DNA of 64,000 bases from Mycolicibacillus koreensis (GTDB lineage: Bacteria; Actinomycetota; Actinomycetes; Mycobacteriales; Mycobacteriaceae), in NCBI RefSeq assembly GCF_002104795.1, contig NZ_NCXO01000017.1, forward strand, positions 1-64,000, written 5' to 3'. Made by a program: the position numbers and the translations under genes. The notes below the pieces were generated by a model. It was not told the origin of the DNA and made no database searches. It saw only the letters and a list, made by a program, of their open reading frames with translations. This document shows positions 1 through 9,112 of the stretch, piece after piece. Position 1 is the stretch's first letter; the number at the start of each line of letters is the position of its first letter.

Positions 1-1137
1 GGGACGGGGGGCATTGCGCGCACCGCGGATCAACACCGAGGGGTCGGGGTTGTCGCAGTAGGTGTACAGATAGGGTTCGGGGAAGTCCGCCTGGGTGGGT
101 GGATGGCGCGGCAGGTTGTAATCGCAGGCGTACCGCGGGTACGCCTGGCCGATGCCCCAGATCCCGCCGTCGTGCATGATCGAGGAGATCCGGTCGATCA
201 GGGGGCCGTGGTCGGGCCGTCAGAGATTTTCCAGCGCCGGAATCCGTTGATACAGCAGCTGGGAGACGCTGGTGAGGTTGCCCAGCAGTTGCACCACGTT
301 CTCCCGGTTGGTGGCGATGAATTCGTCGATCAGCGCCAGCTGTCCGTTGCCCCGGTCGACCAGGGTGCGAAAGCCCGGGTCCATTCTGTTGACGCCGGCG
401 AGAATGCCCTGCAGGTTCATCGACGTGCGCAGCAGGCCGGGGCTGACATCGGCGAAGGTGGTCAGCACCGTCTGGCTGGTGCGCAGCAGGCTGACGGTCT
501 CCGGCAGCACACCGGCGAGGGTGCTGGCCAAAAACGAGGCGCCGTCGAAGATGGCCGCCAGTTTCTCCGGGGCCGCAGGACTCACCCGCAACTCACTGAA
601 GAGGGCATTGAGCTTGTCGGTGTCGAGTTGGGCCAGTGCACCGCGGCTGTCGTCGATGATCTGCGGCAACGACACCGTGATCGAGGTCTGCTCCTTGTCG
701 ATCACCGACCCGTTGGTCAGAAATGGGCCACCGCCGTGACCGGGGCGGAAATCGAGGAACTGCTCCCCGGCGGCGGAAAGTCCGGAGACGTGCACCGGAC
801 TGTCGAGAGGGATACGCACATCGGATTTGATGGCCGTGACCGCCTCGACCCCGTCCTCGGTGAGGTTGATCGCGGTGATACGCCCGACCGGTATGCCCCG
901 CACCGTCACATCCTGGTTGGCCAGCAACCCCCCGGACTGCTCCAATTGAATACGCACGGCCATCGTCGTGGCCACCGGGTTGATGCCCAAAGCGCCGACG
1001 GCCACGTAGGAGAACGTCACCAGCAGCAGCGCGACCAGCCCGATCCCCGAGACGAGCAAACGTCGACGGACCACGAAACGCACCGTGTCGACGAGCAGTC
1101 GTGCGCCGCGTTCGGCGATCGACACCCGCGCGCTCAT
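1..1137 (-). pseudogene. mceF: MceF of mce locus 1, interrupted by an in-frame TGA; 3' end outside the window
   Basis: Last gene of mce locus 1, an MCE-domain protein of an Mce lipid importer. The ATG at 1137 overlaps the mceE stop (ATGA). An N-terminal membrane segment (about residues 27-47) precedes the MCE domain (about 57-140). Translation runs 305 codons and ends ...RIPALENL at a TGA (222-220). In the same frame, the remaining 73 codons to the window edge are open and encode a typical conserved MceF tail (GPLIDRISSIMHDGGIWG, then FPEPYLYTYCDNPDPS). The break is therefore one nonsense codon, not a frameshift. It may be a real mutation or a base-call error. No selenocysteine context is expected here. 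Confidence 0.85.
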
Positions 1138-2240
1138 CGGCCGGCCCCGTAGATGTTGTTGAGCAAGACATTCCACTCGTAGCGCAGGCTGCCGATCATC
1201 TGATGCCAGTCGGTGCCGTCGGTCCAGTGGAACCCGGGGTCGCCCGGGTAGTTCAGGTCCGGCCACGGGGCCAGCGTCAGTTTGGACACCACGGTCCGCG
1301 CGTGCCCGGCGGTGGAGTTGGTGGTTTTGATCAGGATGCCCAGCAGCCGGTTGAACGCGTACAGCGACAGCTCGGGGTCCAGGGCGATGTCGTTGACCAC
1401 CGCCGAGAGCGTGTTGAGGTCCGCGGTGAGACTGCGGGTGTCGGTACCCGCGATCGACGGGAAGCGGGCCAACTGGTCGCTGATGTGGCCGACCCGATTG
1501 GCCAGATCGGTGATCTGGGTGGTGTTGTCGGCGATGACCGCCATCGCCGGTGCGGCGTTGGCCAGCGAGTCGGCGAGAGTGTCGCGGCGCGCCGCCATGG
1601 CGGCGGCCATCTGCGAGGTGTTGCGCAGCGCGGTGTCGAGCTGCTCCGATCGTGCCGTCAGCCGCGACAACAGGGTTCGGGTCTGCTCCAGCAGGGTCTG
1701 CACCTTCTCGCCGCGCCCACCGAGTGCCTTGCCCGCGCCGTTGGTCGTTTTGACCAGGTAACCGATCGTGCCGCCGTTGACCAGCATGGCCATCGAGTTG
1801 AGCAGTTCCTCGACGGTGGGGGCCGCTGCGGTGAAGTCGCGGCCGATCACGTCGCCGTCGTGCAGTCGGGCGGCGTCGGCGGGCTGATCGGCGTCGGGAC
1901 GGATCTGGACGAACACATCGCCGAGCAGTGTGGCCGAACGCAACTCGGCGGTCGCCCCGTCATACAGCGGCACATCCGAGCGGATCCGCATGGTGACCTC
2001 TGCTGTGAAGTTGCGGGCTCGGATCTCGTCGACCTCGCCGATGTCGGCGCCGAACAATTTCACCTTCGCCTTGGTCGGAAGATTCAACGCGTTGGAGAAG
2101 ACCGCGGTCAGCCGGTAACTCGGTCCGGTGGCGCCGGGGGCGGGCAGCGGCACATTGTCAAGGCCGGCGGCGCAGCCGGCCAGCAACACCGCCAGCCCGG
2201 TCGCCAACGCGCCGTGTGCGATCCGGCGCAGCCGTCGCAT
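1134..2240 (-). CDS. mceE: MceE-type MCE lipoprotein (mce locus 1)
   Basis: MCE-family lipoprotein, 368 residues, of the periplasmic part of an Mce transporter. The start is chosen at 2240 because AAGGAG lies 5-6 bases upstream; an ATG at 2276 overlapping the mceD stop has no comparable site. The N-terminus is a lipoprotein signal: basic residues MRRLRR, a hydrophobic stretch, then LLAGC with the lipidated Cys at about residue 23. The MCE domain follows (about 45-125, with KVKLFGADIGEVDEI), then a long helical region. The stop overlaps the mceF start. MceE proteins are the usual lipoprotein subunit (LprK-like) of the six-protein needle. Confidence 0.93.
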   Translation of the reverse strand: MRRLRRIAHGALATGLAVLLAGCAAGLDNVPLPAPGATGPSYRLTAVFSNALNLPTKAKVKLFGADIGEVDEIRARNFTAEVTMRIRSDVPLYDGATAELRSATLLGDVFVQIRPDADQPADAARLHDGDVIGRDFTAAAPTVEELLNSMAMLVNGGTIGYLVKTTNGAGKALGGRGEKVQTLLEQTRTLLSRLTARSEQLDTALRNTSQMAAAMAARRDTLADSLANAAPAMAVIADNTTQITDLANRVGHISDQLARFPSIAGTDTRSLTADLNTLSAVVNDIALDPELSLYAFNRLLGILIKTTNSTAGHARTVVSKLTLAPWPDLNYPGDPGFHWTDGTDWHQMIGSLRYEWNVLLNNIYGAGR

Positions 2241-2272
2241 GCCCGCTCCTTTGCGTCCACAGCTACTCGAGG

Positions 2273-3391
2273 TCATGGTGTACCGCTGATCCCGTTCTGC
2301 ATCAGATCGAGCATCTCGGTCATCCCGAAATCCGGCCCGTAGTCCTGCAGCGTCCCGGTGGCGCAGCCGAGTTGTTTGAGCCCCATCAAGTTGCACATCT
2401 CCTTGGCGAGCTGGCCGTTCATGATCACCTTGTCGACCAGCAGATGCACCCGCATGCTGCCGGCGACCGGGTCCATGATGTTGTAGAGGTTGTCGACGGT
2501 CATCGGTGCCACATCGAGGAATTCGGCGAGTTCGCGGCGGAAGTCGACCAGCGTCGCAGTGATGTCATCGGCGTTGCCCAGCGCGTCGTGCAAGGCGTCG
2601 CGGCGGTCGTTGAGCAGCCGGGTCGCCTGGTCGAGGACCTGGTTGAGTTTGGCGCCGGTGGTTCCCGAGCCGAGATCCTCCTCGGCGAGGATGTCACTGA
2701 GCTGACGCAGGTTGGAACCGAAGTCGCGGATCTGGGCGTCGTTGTCACTGGCGGATTGCGCCAGTTCGGCGACGGCGGTGACGATGTTCTGGATGCTCTC
2801 CTTGCTCTGCGCGCCTTTGTCCGCGCCGACCCGCAGCGCCTGAGACAGCTTGTCGAGGGTGGTTTTGATCTGCTCACCGTTGCCGGCGGTCACCGCCGAC
2901 CCGAGGTTGACCAAATCGCCCAGCGGGCCCTGCCCCTTGTCGTCGCCGTGCAGTGCCTTACCGAGCTTGTCGACCATCGATAACGTGCGGCCGAACTCCA
3001 CCGGGGTGTGGGTGCGTTTCGGGCCGATCACGTCACCGTTCTTCAGCGTCGCCCCACCCCGATACGGCGGGGTCAGTTCGACATGACGGTCGGTGAGAAT
3101 CGAATTCGACACCGTCACCGCATGGGCGTCGGCCGGGATGTCCACGTCACGGTCGATGGACAGGGTCACCGTGACATGGCCGTCCTCGGCGCGGATGTCA
3201 TCGACCTTGCCGACCTGCATGCCCAGCACCGACACGCCGTTGCCCTCGTAGAGGCCGACGACATCGTCGAAATAGGCGGTGACCGTGATGTGGCGGTCCA
3301 CCACCTTCGGCACCAACACCAACGCGGCGACCACCGCGGCCGCGGTCGCGCCGACCGCGGCGGTCACCAGGATCCGCATCCGCCGGCTCAT
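2273..3391 (-). CDS. mceD: MceD-type MCE protein (mce locus 1)
   Basis: Fourth MCE subunit, 372 residues. The ATG at 3391 overlaps the mceC stop, which fixes the start (MSRRMRI). A single N-terminal membrane anchor (about 5-28) is followed by the MCE domain (GNGVSVLGMQVGKVDDI; DRHVELTPPYRGG) and a helical region predicted to build the tunnel or needle. It sits between mceC and mceE with 4-bp or very short junctions, so the genes are co-transcribed. The substrate cannot be told from sequence; characterised mycobacterial Mce systems import fatty acids (Mce1) or cholesterol (Mce4). Confidence 0.92.
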   Translation of the reverse strand: MSRRMRILVTAAVGATAAAVVAALVLVPKVVDRHITVTAYFDDVVGLYEGNGVSVLGMQVGKVDDIRAEDGHVTVTLSIDRDVDIPADAHAVTVSNSILTDRHVELTPPYRGGATLKNGDVIGPKRTHTPVEFGRTLSMVDKLGKALHGDDKGQGPLGDLVNLGSAVTAGNGEQIKTTLDKLSQALRVGADKGAQSKESIQNIVTAVAELAQSASDNDAQIRDFGSNLRQLSDILAEEDLGSGTTGAKLNQVLDQATRLLNDRRDALHDALGNADDITATLVDFRRELAEFLDVAPMTVDNLYNIMDPVAGSMRVHLLVDKVIMNGQLAKEMCNLMGLKQLGCATGTLQDYGPDFGMTEMLDLMQNGISGTP

Positions 3392-4458
3392 CCGCAGTCC
3401 TTGAAGTATTCGACCAGGTTGAACTGGGTGGCGCGCCCGGAGATCGCGCACATCCACGAGTCGATGAACGGCCCGGCCGGAGCGTTGAGTTCGATGGCGT
3501 TGCCGGTTCCGGTGGCGTTGGCCAGGTTGCGCACCGTGATCGGTGCGGCCTGCAGGATGCTGCGCAACAGCGCGTCGTGGTCGTGCATCATCGTGGTGAA
3601 TTCGCTCAGGTTGTCGATCAGGGCACGGATTTCGGGGTCGTCATCGAGGATCGTCTGCGCCCGGTCCACCAGGGTGGTGGCGCTGGAAAACAGTCGCTGT
3701 ACCGCTTCGCGGCGGGTGGTGATCTCGGTGAGAAGGTCGCGTCCCTGCAACACGAGCACCCCGAGGTCGGCTTTCTGGTTACGCAGCATCGCGGTCAAGC
3801 TGTCGGCGTTGGTGAGCAGGGTGCCGATCTGGCCGCGCCGGTCGGCCATGATGTCCGCCAAGGACTGCAGGTTGTCCAGCGCCTCCGGGAGTGCCTCGGG
3901 CAAGCCCTGCAGGGTGCGGTTCATCGTCGTCACCGATTCGACGACCTGCTCGGCGTCGAGCGGTTCGAAGGTGCTGGTGGCGCCGGCGAGGGTCTTCTGC
4001 AGATCGTAGGGGACCTCGGTGTTGGCCAGTCGGATGGTGCGGTCGGCCAACCCGTCGGTGCCGACCGGAGTGAGCTCCAGATACCGGGAGCCCAGGATGG
4101 TGGTGAGTTTGATTGCGGCACGGCTGTGTTGACCGACGTGGATCCCGTTACGCGCGGTGAACGTCACCACGACGTGGTCGCCGGCGAGCCGCACTCCCTC
4201 GACGGTGCCGACCTGGATGCCGGCGACGGTGACCTGGTTGCCCTTGCTGATCTGGGCGGCTTGGGCGAACTCGGCGTGGTAGCGGGTTGTGCCGACGTTG
4301 AGGTTTCCGTAGAGCACCACCGCGGCCAGTACGACGGCGATGACGACCAAACCGACCGAGCCAAGCCAGATCTGGTTGTAGGACTCCAGGGGGCGGGTGT
4401 GATGACGGATCCGAGCCATCAGGGACTTCGGCAACATCAGCGGTCTGGGCCTCCTCAT
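3388..4458 (-). CDS. mceC: MceC-type MCE protein (mce locus 1)
   Basis: Third MCE subunit, 356 residues. The ATG at 4458 (MRRPRPL) overlaps the mceB stop as ATGA. One membrane segment follows a basic stretch (WLGSVGLVVIAVVLAAVVLY, about residues 31-50). The MCE domain has GNQVTVAGIQVGTVEGV and GSRYLELTPVG. The C-terminal half is helical and ends in ...YFKDCG, overlapping mceD by 4 bp. Length and layout are normal for MceC. Nothing appears broken. Confidence 0.92.
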   Translation of the reverse strand: MRRPRPLMLPKSLMARIRHHTRPLESYNQIWLGSVGLVVIAVVLAAVVLYGNLNVGTTRYHAEFAQAAQISKGNQVTVAGIQVGTVEGVRLAGDHVVVTFTARNGIHVGQHSRAAIKLTTILGSRYLELTPVGTDGLADRTIRLANTEVPYDLQKTLAGATSTFEPLDAEQVVESVTTMNRTLQGLPEALPEALDNLQSLADIMADRRGQIGTLLTNADSLTAMLRNQKADLGVLVLQGRDLLTEITTRREAVQRLFSSATTLVDRAQTILDDDPEIRALIDNLSEFTTMMHDHDALLRSILQAAPITVRNLANATGTGNAIELNAPAGPFIDSWMCAISGRATQFNLVEYFKDCG

Positions 4459-5531
4459 CGGCACATCGGGGTGTGGAGGGCCTCGGTGTCGTCGCCGGGT
4501 GTGGCGGCGGCGACGAAGGCGCGGAACCAGAAGAACAACCCGCGCCACAGGGTGAAATCGATGTCGCACGGGTAGCCGCTGAGGTAGGCGCCCTCTTGGA
4601 AAATCCGGGAGATCCCCTTGAGCAGCAACGGCAGATTGGCGGCCATGTAGGCGAACCGTTCCCGCCCGTCGTGCAGACCGTAGTCGAGGAACCCGGGTTT
4701 GCGGGCGATGAACTCCTGCACGTTGGGGGTGATCGCGTCGACGATGGTGGCCAGCCGGCCCACCGTCGCATTGATCGAGCCCACCGAGCTGACCAGTTCG
4801 TCGCGCCGCCCGGACAGTTCGGCCATCACCTGGCGAGATTGTTCGATCATGGTCTGCAGCTGGGTGTTCTGCTCGGCCAGGCTGGTCATCAACAGGTTCA
4901 GATTGCCGATCAGGTCGCCGAGCACCTGGTCGGGTCCGGCCAACGTCTCGGCGAGCATCGAGGCCTGGGTGGTCAACACCAGCACCGAGGTGGAATCGCC
5001 TTGGAAAGCCTGGATCAGCGCGTCGGTGAGGTTGTCGACTTGCTCCGGATCCAGCTCGGTGAACAGCGGCTCGAACCCGTTGAACATGTAGGAGATGTCG
5101 AACGACGGGTTGGTGTTCGCCACCGGGATGTTGCCCCGGTCGGGCAGCACGGTCGGCGGGCCCGCTTCGTCGGCGCCGGCGGACAGCCCGAGATAGCGCT
5201 GCCCGATGACGTTCTGATAGGTCACCGACGCCAACGTGTTGCTGTAGAGCACCTGGTCGGCGAGCACCCGAAACGTCACGGTGGCCATCGGTGTCTCACC
5301 GGGGGCGGTCGGCTCGTCGAGGTCGATGCGGTCCACCCGGCCGACCCGGACCCCGGCCACCCGCACGTCGTCGCCGGGCGCCATGCCCAGCACGTCGGTG
5401 AACGTGGCGGTGTAGGTCTTGGTGGGCCCGGCGATCTCGCGTTGCAAGGTGGCGTAGACCATCCAGGTCATCGCCACCGCCAGCACCGTGAACAACGACA
5501 GCCCGATCAGCGATTTGCGATAGCGCCTCAC
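4455..5531 (-). CDS. mceB: MceB-type MCE protein (mce locus 1)
   Basis: Second MCE subunit, 358 residues, from a GTG start whose first bases overlap the mceA stop (GTGA). N-terminal anchor at about 8-27 (LIGLSLFTVLAVAMTWMVYA). MCE domain with GDDVRVAGVRVGRVDRI and the MceB-typical NVIGQRYLGL. A conserved NPSFDISYMFNGFEPLF segment follows, then a coiled-coil-rich region and a C-terminal part with paired cysteines (GYPCDIDF, HTPMCR) that could form a disulfide outside the membrane. Complete and typical. Confidence 0.93.
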   Translation of the reverse strand: MRRYRKSLIGLSLFTVLAVAMTWMVYATLQREIAGPTKTYTATFTDVLGMAPGDDVRVAGVRVGRVDRIDLDEPTAPGETPMATVTFRVLADQVLYSNTLASVTYQNVIGQRYLGLSAGADEAGPPTVLPDRGNIPVANTNPSFDISYMFNGFEPLFTELDPEQVDNLTDALIQAFQGDSTSVLVLTTQASMLAETLAGPDQVLGDLIGNLNLLMTSLAEQNTQLQTMIEQSRQVMAELSGRRDELVSSVGSINATVGRLATIVDAITPNVQEFIARKPGFLDYGLHDGRERFAYMAANLPLLLKGISRIFQEGAYLSGYPCDIDFTLWRGLFFWFRAFVAAATPGDDTEALHTPMCR

Positions 5532-7033
5532 CGTTCACCTCCGGTGTCGGACACCAGGTGCACGGTCATCCCGCGGGTGATCTGGCCCAATAGCAGCTGG
5601 GTGGCCACGCTGACCGGCGCCCCGGTGATCCGGGAGAGTTGGGCGGCCTCGGCCTCGCTGCCCACCGGACCGACGTTGCCGCCGATGATCAATGAGGCCG
5701 GCGCCGCTGCGCCCGGTGGCGGCGGAGGTGGCGGGAACGGCGGTGACCCGTCGGGAAGCTGTGCTGAACCCGGCGCCAGCGGGGGCAGCACACCCGGAGG
5801 CGGCGGCGGGGCCGGCGGGCCCTGCGGGTCGTCGGGCATCGAGTGCCGCGGTGGGGTCAGGTTGGGGCGGTTCTCGGTGACGTAGGGCGGCACCGACGCA
5901 TCCACCGAATCCAGCGACGGATACAGGTCCGGGGCGGTCGGGGTCTCCGGGGCGGTCTGGCAACTCGGCCCCTCCAACTCGCCGTAGCGAGGGCAGTCGG
6001 CACGCACATAGGTGCGGCTGGGGGTCAACGCGACCGCCGCCTTGAGAATAAGCATGTTGCCTTCCGGATCCCAGGCCTCGTCGTAGAACTTGTTGGCCAG
6101 GACCTGCAGGCGGTTGGAGACTCCGTGGAACTCGTCGGAGTGTTCGGCGAGCACACCCAGCGTCGGGGTCAGCTCGTTGCTGATCGTGATGATCCTGTCG
6201 GCTTGGTTGTCCAACGCCCCGCCGATGATGCCGGTGGTGTTCAGCCCGCCGGCCAGAAACCCGGTGATGGCACTGCGTTTCTCGGCCAGGGTGCGCATCG
6301 GGCCGATCGATTCGTCCAACGCGTCGAACAAATCCGGGGCGGCGTCGCGCAGCCCGGCGGCGGCGTCGGTGAGCGCGGCCAGCGTCGACGGCCCGGTGGC
6401 ATCCGGGCTCACCACGGTGTTCAACTGGGTCAACACCTCGATCAGGTCGTGGCCGGCGTCGGTGAGCTGGTTGCCGCGACCGTGGGTGGCCTCACCCAGC
6501 GCGGCGAACACCCCGACGGTCTGACCGTCGGGTTTGCGGCCGACCGCGGCCAAAAGCTCGCGCAACTTGGCCAACACGTTCTGGAACAGCACAGTCGGCA
6601 GCGTGTCGTCTTCGCGCACCAGCGAACCGGTGTGCAGGCTGTCGGGGGAGGGGCCGTTGTCGACCAATTGCACTGCCGAGACCGCGAACACGTTCGTCGG
6701 GATCACCCGGGCGGTCACGGTGTTCGGGATGCGGGCGGCGTAGGCGGGTTTGAGGTCGACATGGACGAGGTTGGGGTCGCCGTGGCGCGACGGAGTGACA
6801 TCGGAGACCGAACCGACGAGAACGTCGCGGAACTTCACATCCGAACGGGCCGGCAGCCCGTCGCCGATATTGACCAGCTCGACGGTGATCCGCACCAGAT
6901 TGTCGAAGCGGCCCTTGGATTTCGCCACCATCGCCACCGAAGCCAACGCTGCGACCACGATGAAACAGGTGCCGACCACGATCAGGCGCGGCAGCGACGG
7001 GCTGCGGGGGTTGACGTCGAAGGGGTTCGGCAT
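5528..7033 (-). CDS. mceA: MceA-type MCE protein (mce locus 1)
   Basis: First MCE subunit, 501 residues. The ATG at 7033 (MPNPFDVN) has GGAG about 9 bases upstream, 20 bp after yrbEB. Membrane anchor at about 17-38, then the MCE domain (RSDVKFRDVLVGSVSDV; TNVFAVSAVQLV). The last 110 residues are proline-rich (runs such as PPAPPPPPGVLPP), a common feature of mycobacterial Mce proteins thought to span the periplasm or contact the cell wall. The end overlaps the mceB GTG start. It carries two cysteines near residue 370 (DCPRYGELEGPSC). Confidence 0.93.
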   Translation of the reverse strand: MPNPFDVNPRSPSLPRLIVVGTCFIVVAALASVAMVAKSKGRFDNLVRITVELVNIGDGLPARSDVKFRDVLVGSVSDVTPSRHGDPNLVHVDLKPAYAARIPNTVTARVIPTNVFAVSAVQLVDNGPSPDSLHTGSLVREDDTLPTVLFQNVLAKLRELLAAVGRKPDGQTVGVFAALGEATHGRGNQLTDAGHDLIEVLTQLNTVVSPDATGPSTLAALTDAAAGLRDAAPDLFDALDESIGPMRTLAEKRSAITGFLAGGLNTTGIIGGALDNQADRIITISNELTPTLGVLAEHSDEFHGVSNRLQVLANKFYDEAWDPEGNMLILKAAVALTPSRTYVRADCPRYGELEGPSCQTAPETPTAPDLYPSLDSVDASVPPYVTENRPNLTPPRHSMPDDPQGPPAPPPPPGVLPPLAPGSAQLPDGSPPFPPPPPPPGAAAPASLIIGGNVGPVGSEAEAAQLSRITGAPVSVATQLLLGQITRGMTVHLVSDTGGER

Positions 7034-7053
7034 AGGTGTCTCCGGTGATCGCG

Positions 7054-7911
7054 CTACCCGCCGAACCTGGCGCCGGATTCCACGCCCCACAACGCCATCG
7101 TCAACAACATGTTCACGATGATCACCACGGTCACGCTCGAACGCATCGCCCGCCCGGCGGCCACGCCCACCCCGGCGGGCCCGCCGCTGGCGAAAAATCC
7201 GTAGTAGCACTGGATCGTCGAGGAGATGAACACGAACACCACCGCCTTGATGGTGGCGAACACCACGTCGCGGCTGTTGATGAACAGCGAGAAGTAGTGC
7301 AGATAGGACCCGGTCGACTGCCCCGCGGTGATACTCACCAGCTCGCAGGCCAGATACGCCAACGCCAGCGCGGTCAAAAACAGCGGCACCGCCGCGATCA
7401 CCGACGCGATGACCCGGGTGGTGACCAGGTAGGGCACCGGGTTGATCGCCAACGCGTCCATGGCGTCGACCTCTTCGTTGATGCGCATCGCGCCCAGTTG
7501 CGCGGTGAACCGGCAGCCGGCCTGGGCGATGAACGCCATCGCGATCATGATCGGCGCGAGCTCGCGGGTGGTGGCGAACGACGAGATCAGGCCCGTGGCC
7601 GGCCCGAGGCCCAACAGGTTCAGCGCGTTGTAGCCTTCCACGGCCACCAGCGCCCCGGCGGTGATACCGAGTACCGCGGCGACGTTGACGGTGCCGCCGC
7701 CGACGACGATCGAGCCGTTGCCCCAAGAGATGTCGGAGAGCAGGCGCTGCATCTCGCGGCGGTAATAGCGCAGCATCACCGGCAGCGACGTCAGGACCTG
7801 GACGAAGAAGTACACCATATGGCCGGATTTACCGACCGACTCGCCGACCGCGTAGGCGCCGGCGCGCACCGACCGGTAGCCGGGGATCTGATAGGTGCTC
7901 GGAGTCGCCAT
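7054..7911 (-). CDS. yrbEB: YrbEB-type MlaE-family permease (mce locus 1)
   Basis: Integral membrane permease of the Mce ABC-type importer (MlaE family, PF02405), 285 residues. The ATG at 7911 lies two bases after the yrbEA TAG. It has five to six hydrophobic segments and the family's cytoplasmic loop EEVDAMDALAINP, which in MlaE-like permeases faces the ATPase. The ATPase (MceG/Mkl) is not encoded here, as is usual, since one distant mceG serves all loci. It should pair with yrbEA to make the two-subunit channel. Confidence 0.95.
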   Translation of the reverse strand: MATPSTYQIPGYRSVRAGAYAVGESVGKSGHMVYFFVQVLTSLPVMLRYYRREMQRLLSDISWGNGSIVVGGGTVNVAAVLGITAGALVAVEGYNALNLLGLGPATGLISSFATTRELAPIMIAMAFIAQAGCRFTAQLGAMRINEEVDAMDALAINPVPYLVTTRVIASVIAAVPLFLTALALAYLACELVSITAGQSTGSYLHYFSLFINSRDVVFATIKAVVFVFISSTIQCYYGFFASGGPAGVGVAAGRAMRSSVTVVIIVNMLLTMALWGVESGARFGG

Positions 7912-7913
7912 GG

Positions 7914-8765
7914 CTATAACGTCTGCCTCGGGAAGACGATGACGTAGAGCTGGCTCATCACCACGTTGACGATCATCAACAGCAGCACCGATTCGACGAC
8001 GGCGGCGTTGACCGAGTTCGCCACACCCGCCGGACCGCCGCGGGTGTCCAGGCCCTTGTGGCAGGCGATGGTGGCCACGATCACCGCGAACACCACCGCC
8101 TTGACCAACGCCAGCATCAGGTCCCCGACGGTGGCGAACGACGCGAACGTCGCAATGAACGAACCCGGGGTGCCGTCTTGCATGTAGACGTTGAACAGGT
8201 AGCCGGCGATGTAACCGACGAAGCTGGTCACCCCCGTGAGCAGCACCCCGATCAGGATCAGGGCGGCCAGTCGCGGCACCACCATGCGCCGCAGCGGCGA
8301 GATGCCCATCACCTCCATCGCCTCGATCTCCTCGCGCATCGTGCGCGAGCCCAGGTCGGCGCAGACCGCCGAACCGACCGCGGTCGCCAACAGCAGTGAG
8401 GCGACCAGGGGGGCTCCTTGGCGGATCACCACCAACCCGGTAGCCGCACCGGAGAGCGAGGTGGCGCCGACCTGCCCGGCCAGCAGGGAGAACTGGATGG
8501 ACAGCGTCACCCCGATCGGGATGGTCACCAGCACCGTCGGGGCGAACGCGGTGGCCGCCATGAACGCCGCCTGTTCGATGAACTCGCCGAGTTGGAAACG
8601 GCCACGGAACAGGTCGTAGAACAGGTACTGGACCGCCCGGATCCCCATCACCATCTGCCCGCCGAGGGTGCGCAGGGCGGTCAACGGATGGTTGAGCACG
8701 TAGCGCCGGCTCCAGTCGACGATCTCGCCGATCGCCGAGCGGCCACCGGCTCCAGTGGTCGTCAA
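7914..8765 (-). CDS. yrbEA: YrbEA-type MlaE-family permease (mce locus 1)
   Basis: First gene of mce locus 1; permease subunit of 283 residues with EEIEAMEVMGISP as the coupling loop. The start is placed at a TTG at 8765 because GAGGAG lies 6 bases upstream; an ATG at 8810 would add 15 residues rich in charged residues without a clear ribosome site. The TTG overlaps the TGA of a short upstream frame (TTGA), the same arrangement as in mce locus 2. Transcription probably starts near the motif-B site at 8873-8886. Confidence 0.92.
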   Translation of the reverse strand: MTTTGAGGRSAIGEIVDWSRRYVLNHPLTALRTLGGQMVMGIRAVQYLFYDLFRGRFQLGEFIEQAAFMAATAFAPTVLVTIPIGVTLSIQFSLLAGQVGATSLSGAATGLVVIRQGAPLVASLLLATAVGSAVCADLGSRTMREEIEAMEVMGISPLRRMVVPRLAALILIGVLLTGVTSFVGYIAGYLFNVYMQDGTPGSFIATFASFATVGDLMLALVKAVVFAVIVATIACHKGLDTRGGPAGVANSVNAAVVESVLLLMIVNVVMSQLYVIVFPRQTL

Positions 8766-8859
8766 CGGGTGCTCCTCGCGGTGGTGCCGTTGGCTGCCGA
8801 CGAGGCGCACCGTACGCGTGGAACAACTGTCATCGGCGGCGTTCTTCCTGGTCGCGCAT
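8762..8859 (-). other. Leader of mce locus 1 with two short overlapping reading frames
   Basis: Frame 1 (ATG 8859 to TGA 8830) encodes 9 residues, MRDQEERRR; it begins 20.5 bp from the centre of the motif-B site, so a leaderless start is possible. Its TGA overlaps the ATG of frame 2 (8833-8762, 23 residues), whose TGA overlaps the TTG start of yrbEA. Locus 2 has the same chain of overlaps. Whether either frame is translated is unknown. Confidence 0.35.
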
Positions 8860-8872
8860 GGATTTGGTTAAG

Positions 8873-8886
8873 TGACTGACTCGTCA
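8873..8886 (-). promoter_or_regulatory. Motif B operator upstream of mce locus 1
   Basis: TGACTGACTCGTCA on the plus strand, one of seven copies of TGACTGAYnYGTCA in the window. It lies 107 bp before the yrbEA TTG. Read towards yrbEA, a weak -10-like CTTAAC follows directly. No other operator type was found in this promoter. Palindromic layout and length suit a TetR-family dimer; the regulator is not known. Confidence 0.6.
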
Positions 8887-9030
8887 TTCGTCCTACGTGG
8901 TGACCGGAACCTTAGCTTGTGCCTGGTGTCGAGGGTGGCGAATCGGGGAACATGATCCGTCCGCTGTTCGGCTCGGCCCGCACGGAGATCAGACGCTCAT
9001 GCCCCGGAGCCGCGAACCCGGCGTAGAACG

Positions 9031-9065
9031 ACGGTGCCCGCGACCGGAGTGGTCGCGGGCACCGT
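9031..9065 (-). terminator. Perfect 15-bp stem-loop terminator after the first PF10118 pair
   Basis: ACGGTGCCCGCGACC and its exact complement GGTCGCGGGCACCGT flank a 5-base loop. It begins 48 bp past the stop at 9113 and has no T-run, as is common for mycobacterial intrinsic terminators. It separates the PF10118 operon from the promoter of mce locus 1. In the remainder of 8887-9030 I see no gene. Confidence 0.8.
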
Positions 9066-9112
9066 CGCATTGGGGCTCCGAGCGTGGCGAGGGTTTCTTC
9101 CTCGCGGTCACA

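Noticed and set aside
220-222. TGA in mceF as selenocysteine or programmed readthrough
   Set aside because: No selenocysteine gene or suitable stem-loop is seen and this family does not use it; a nonsense mutation or base error is simpler.
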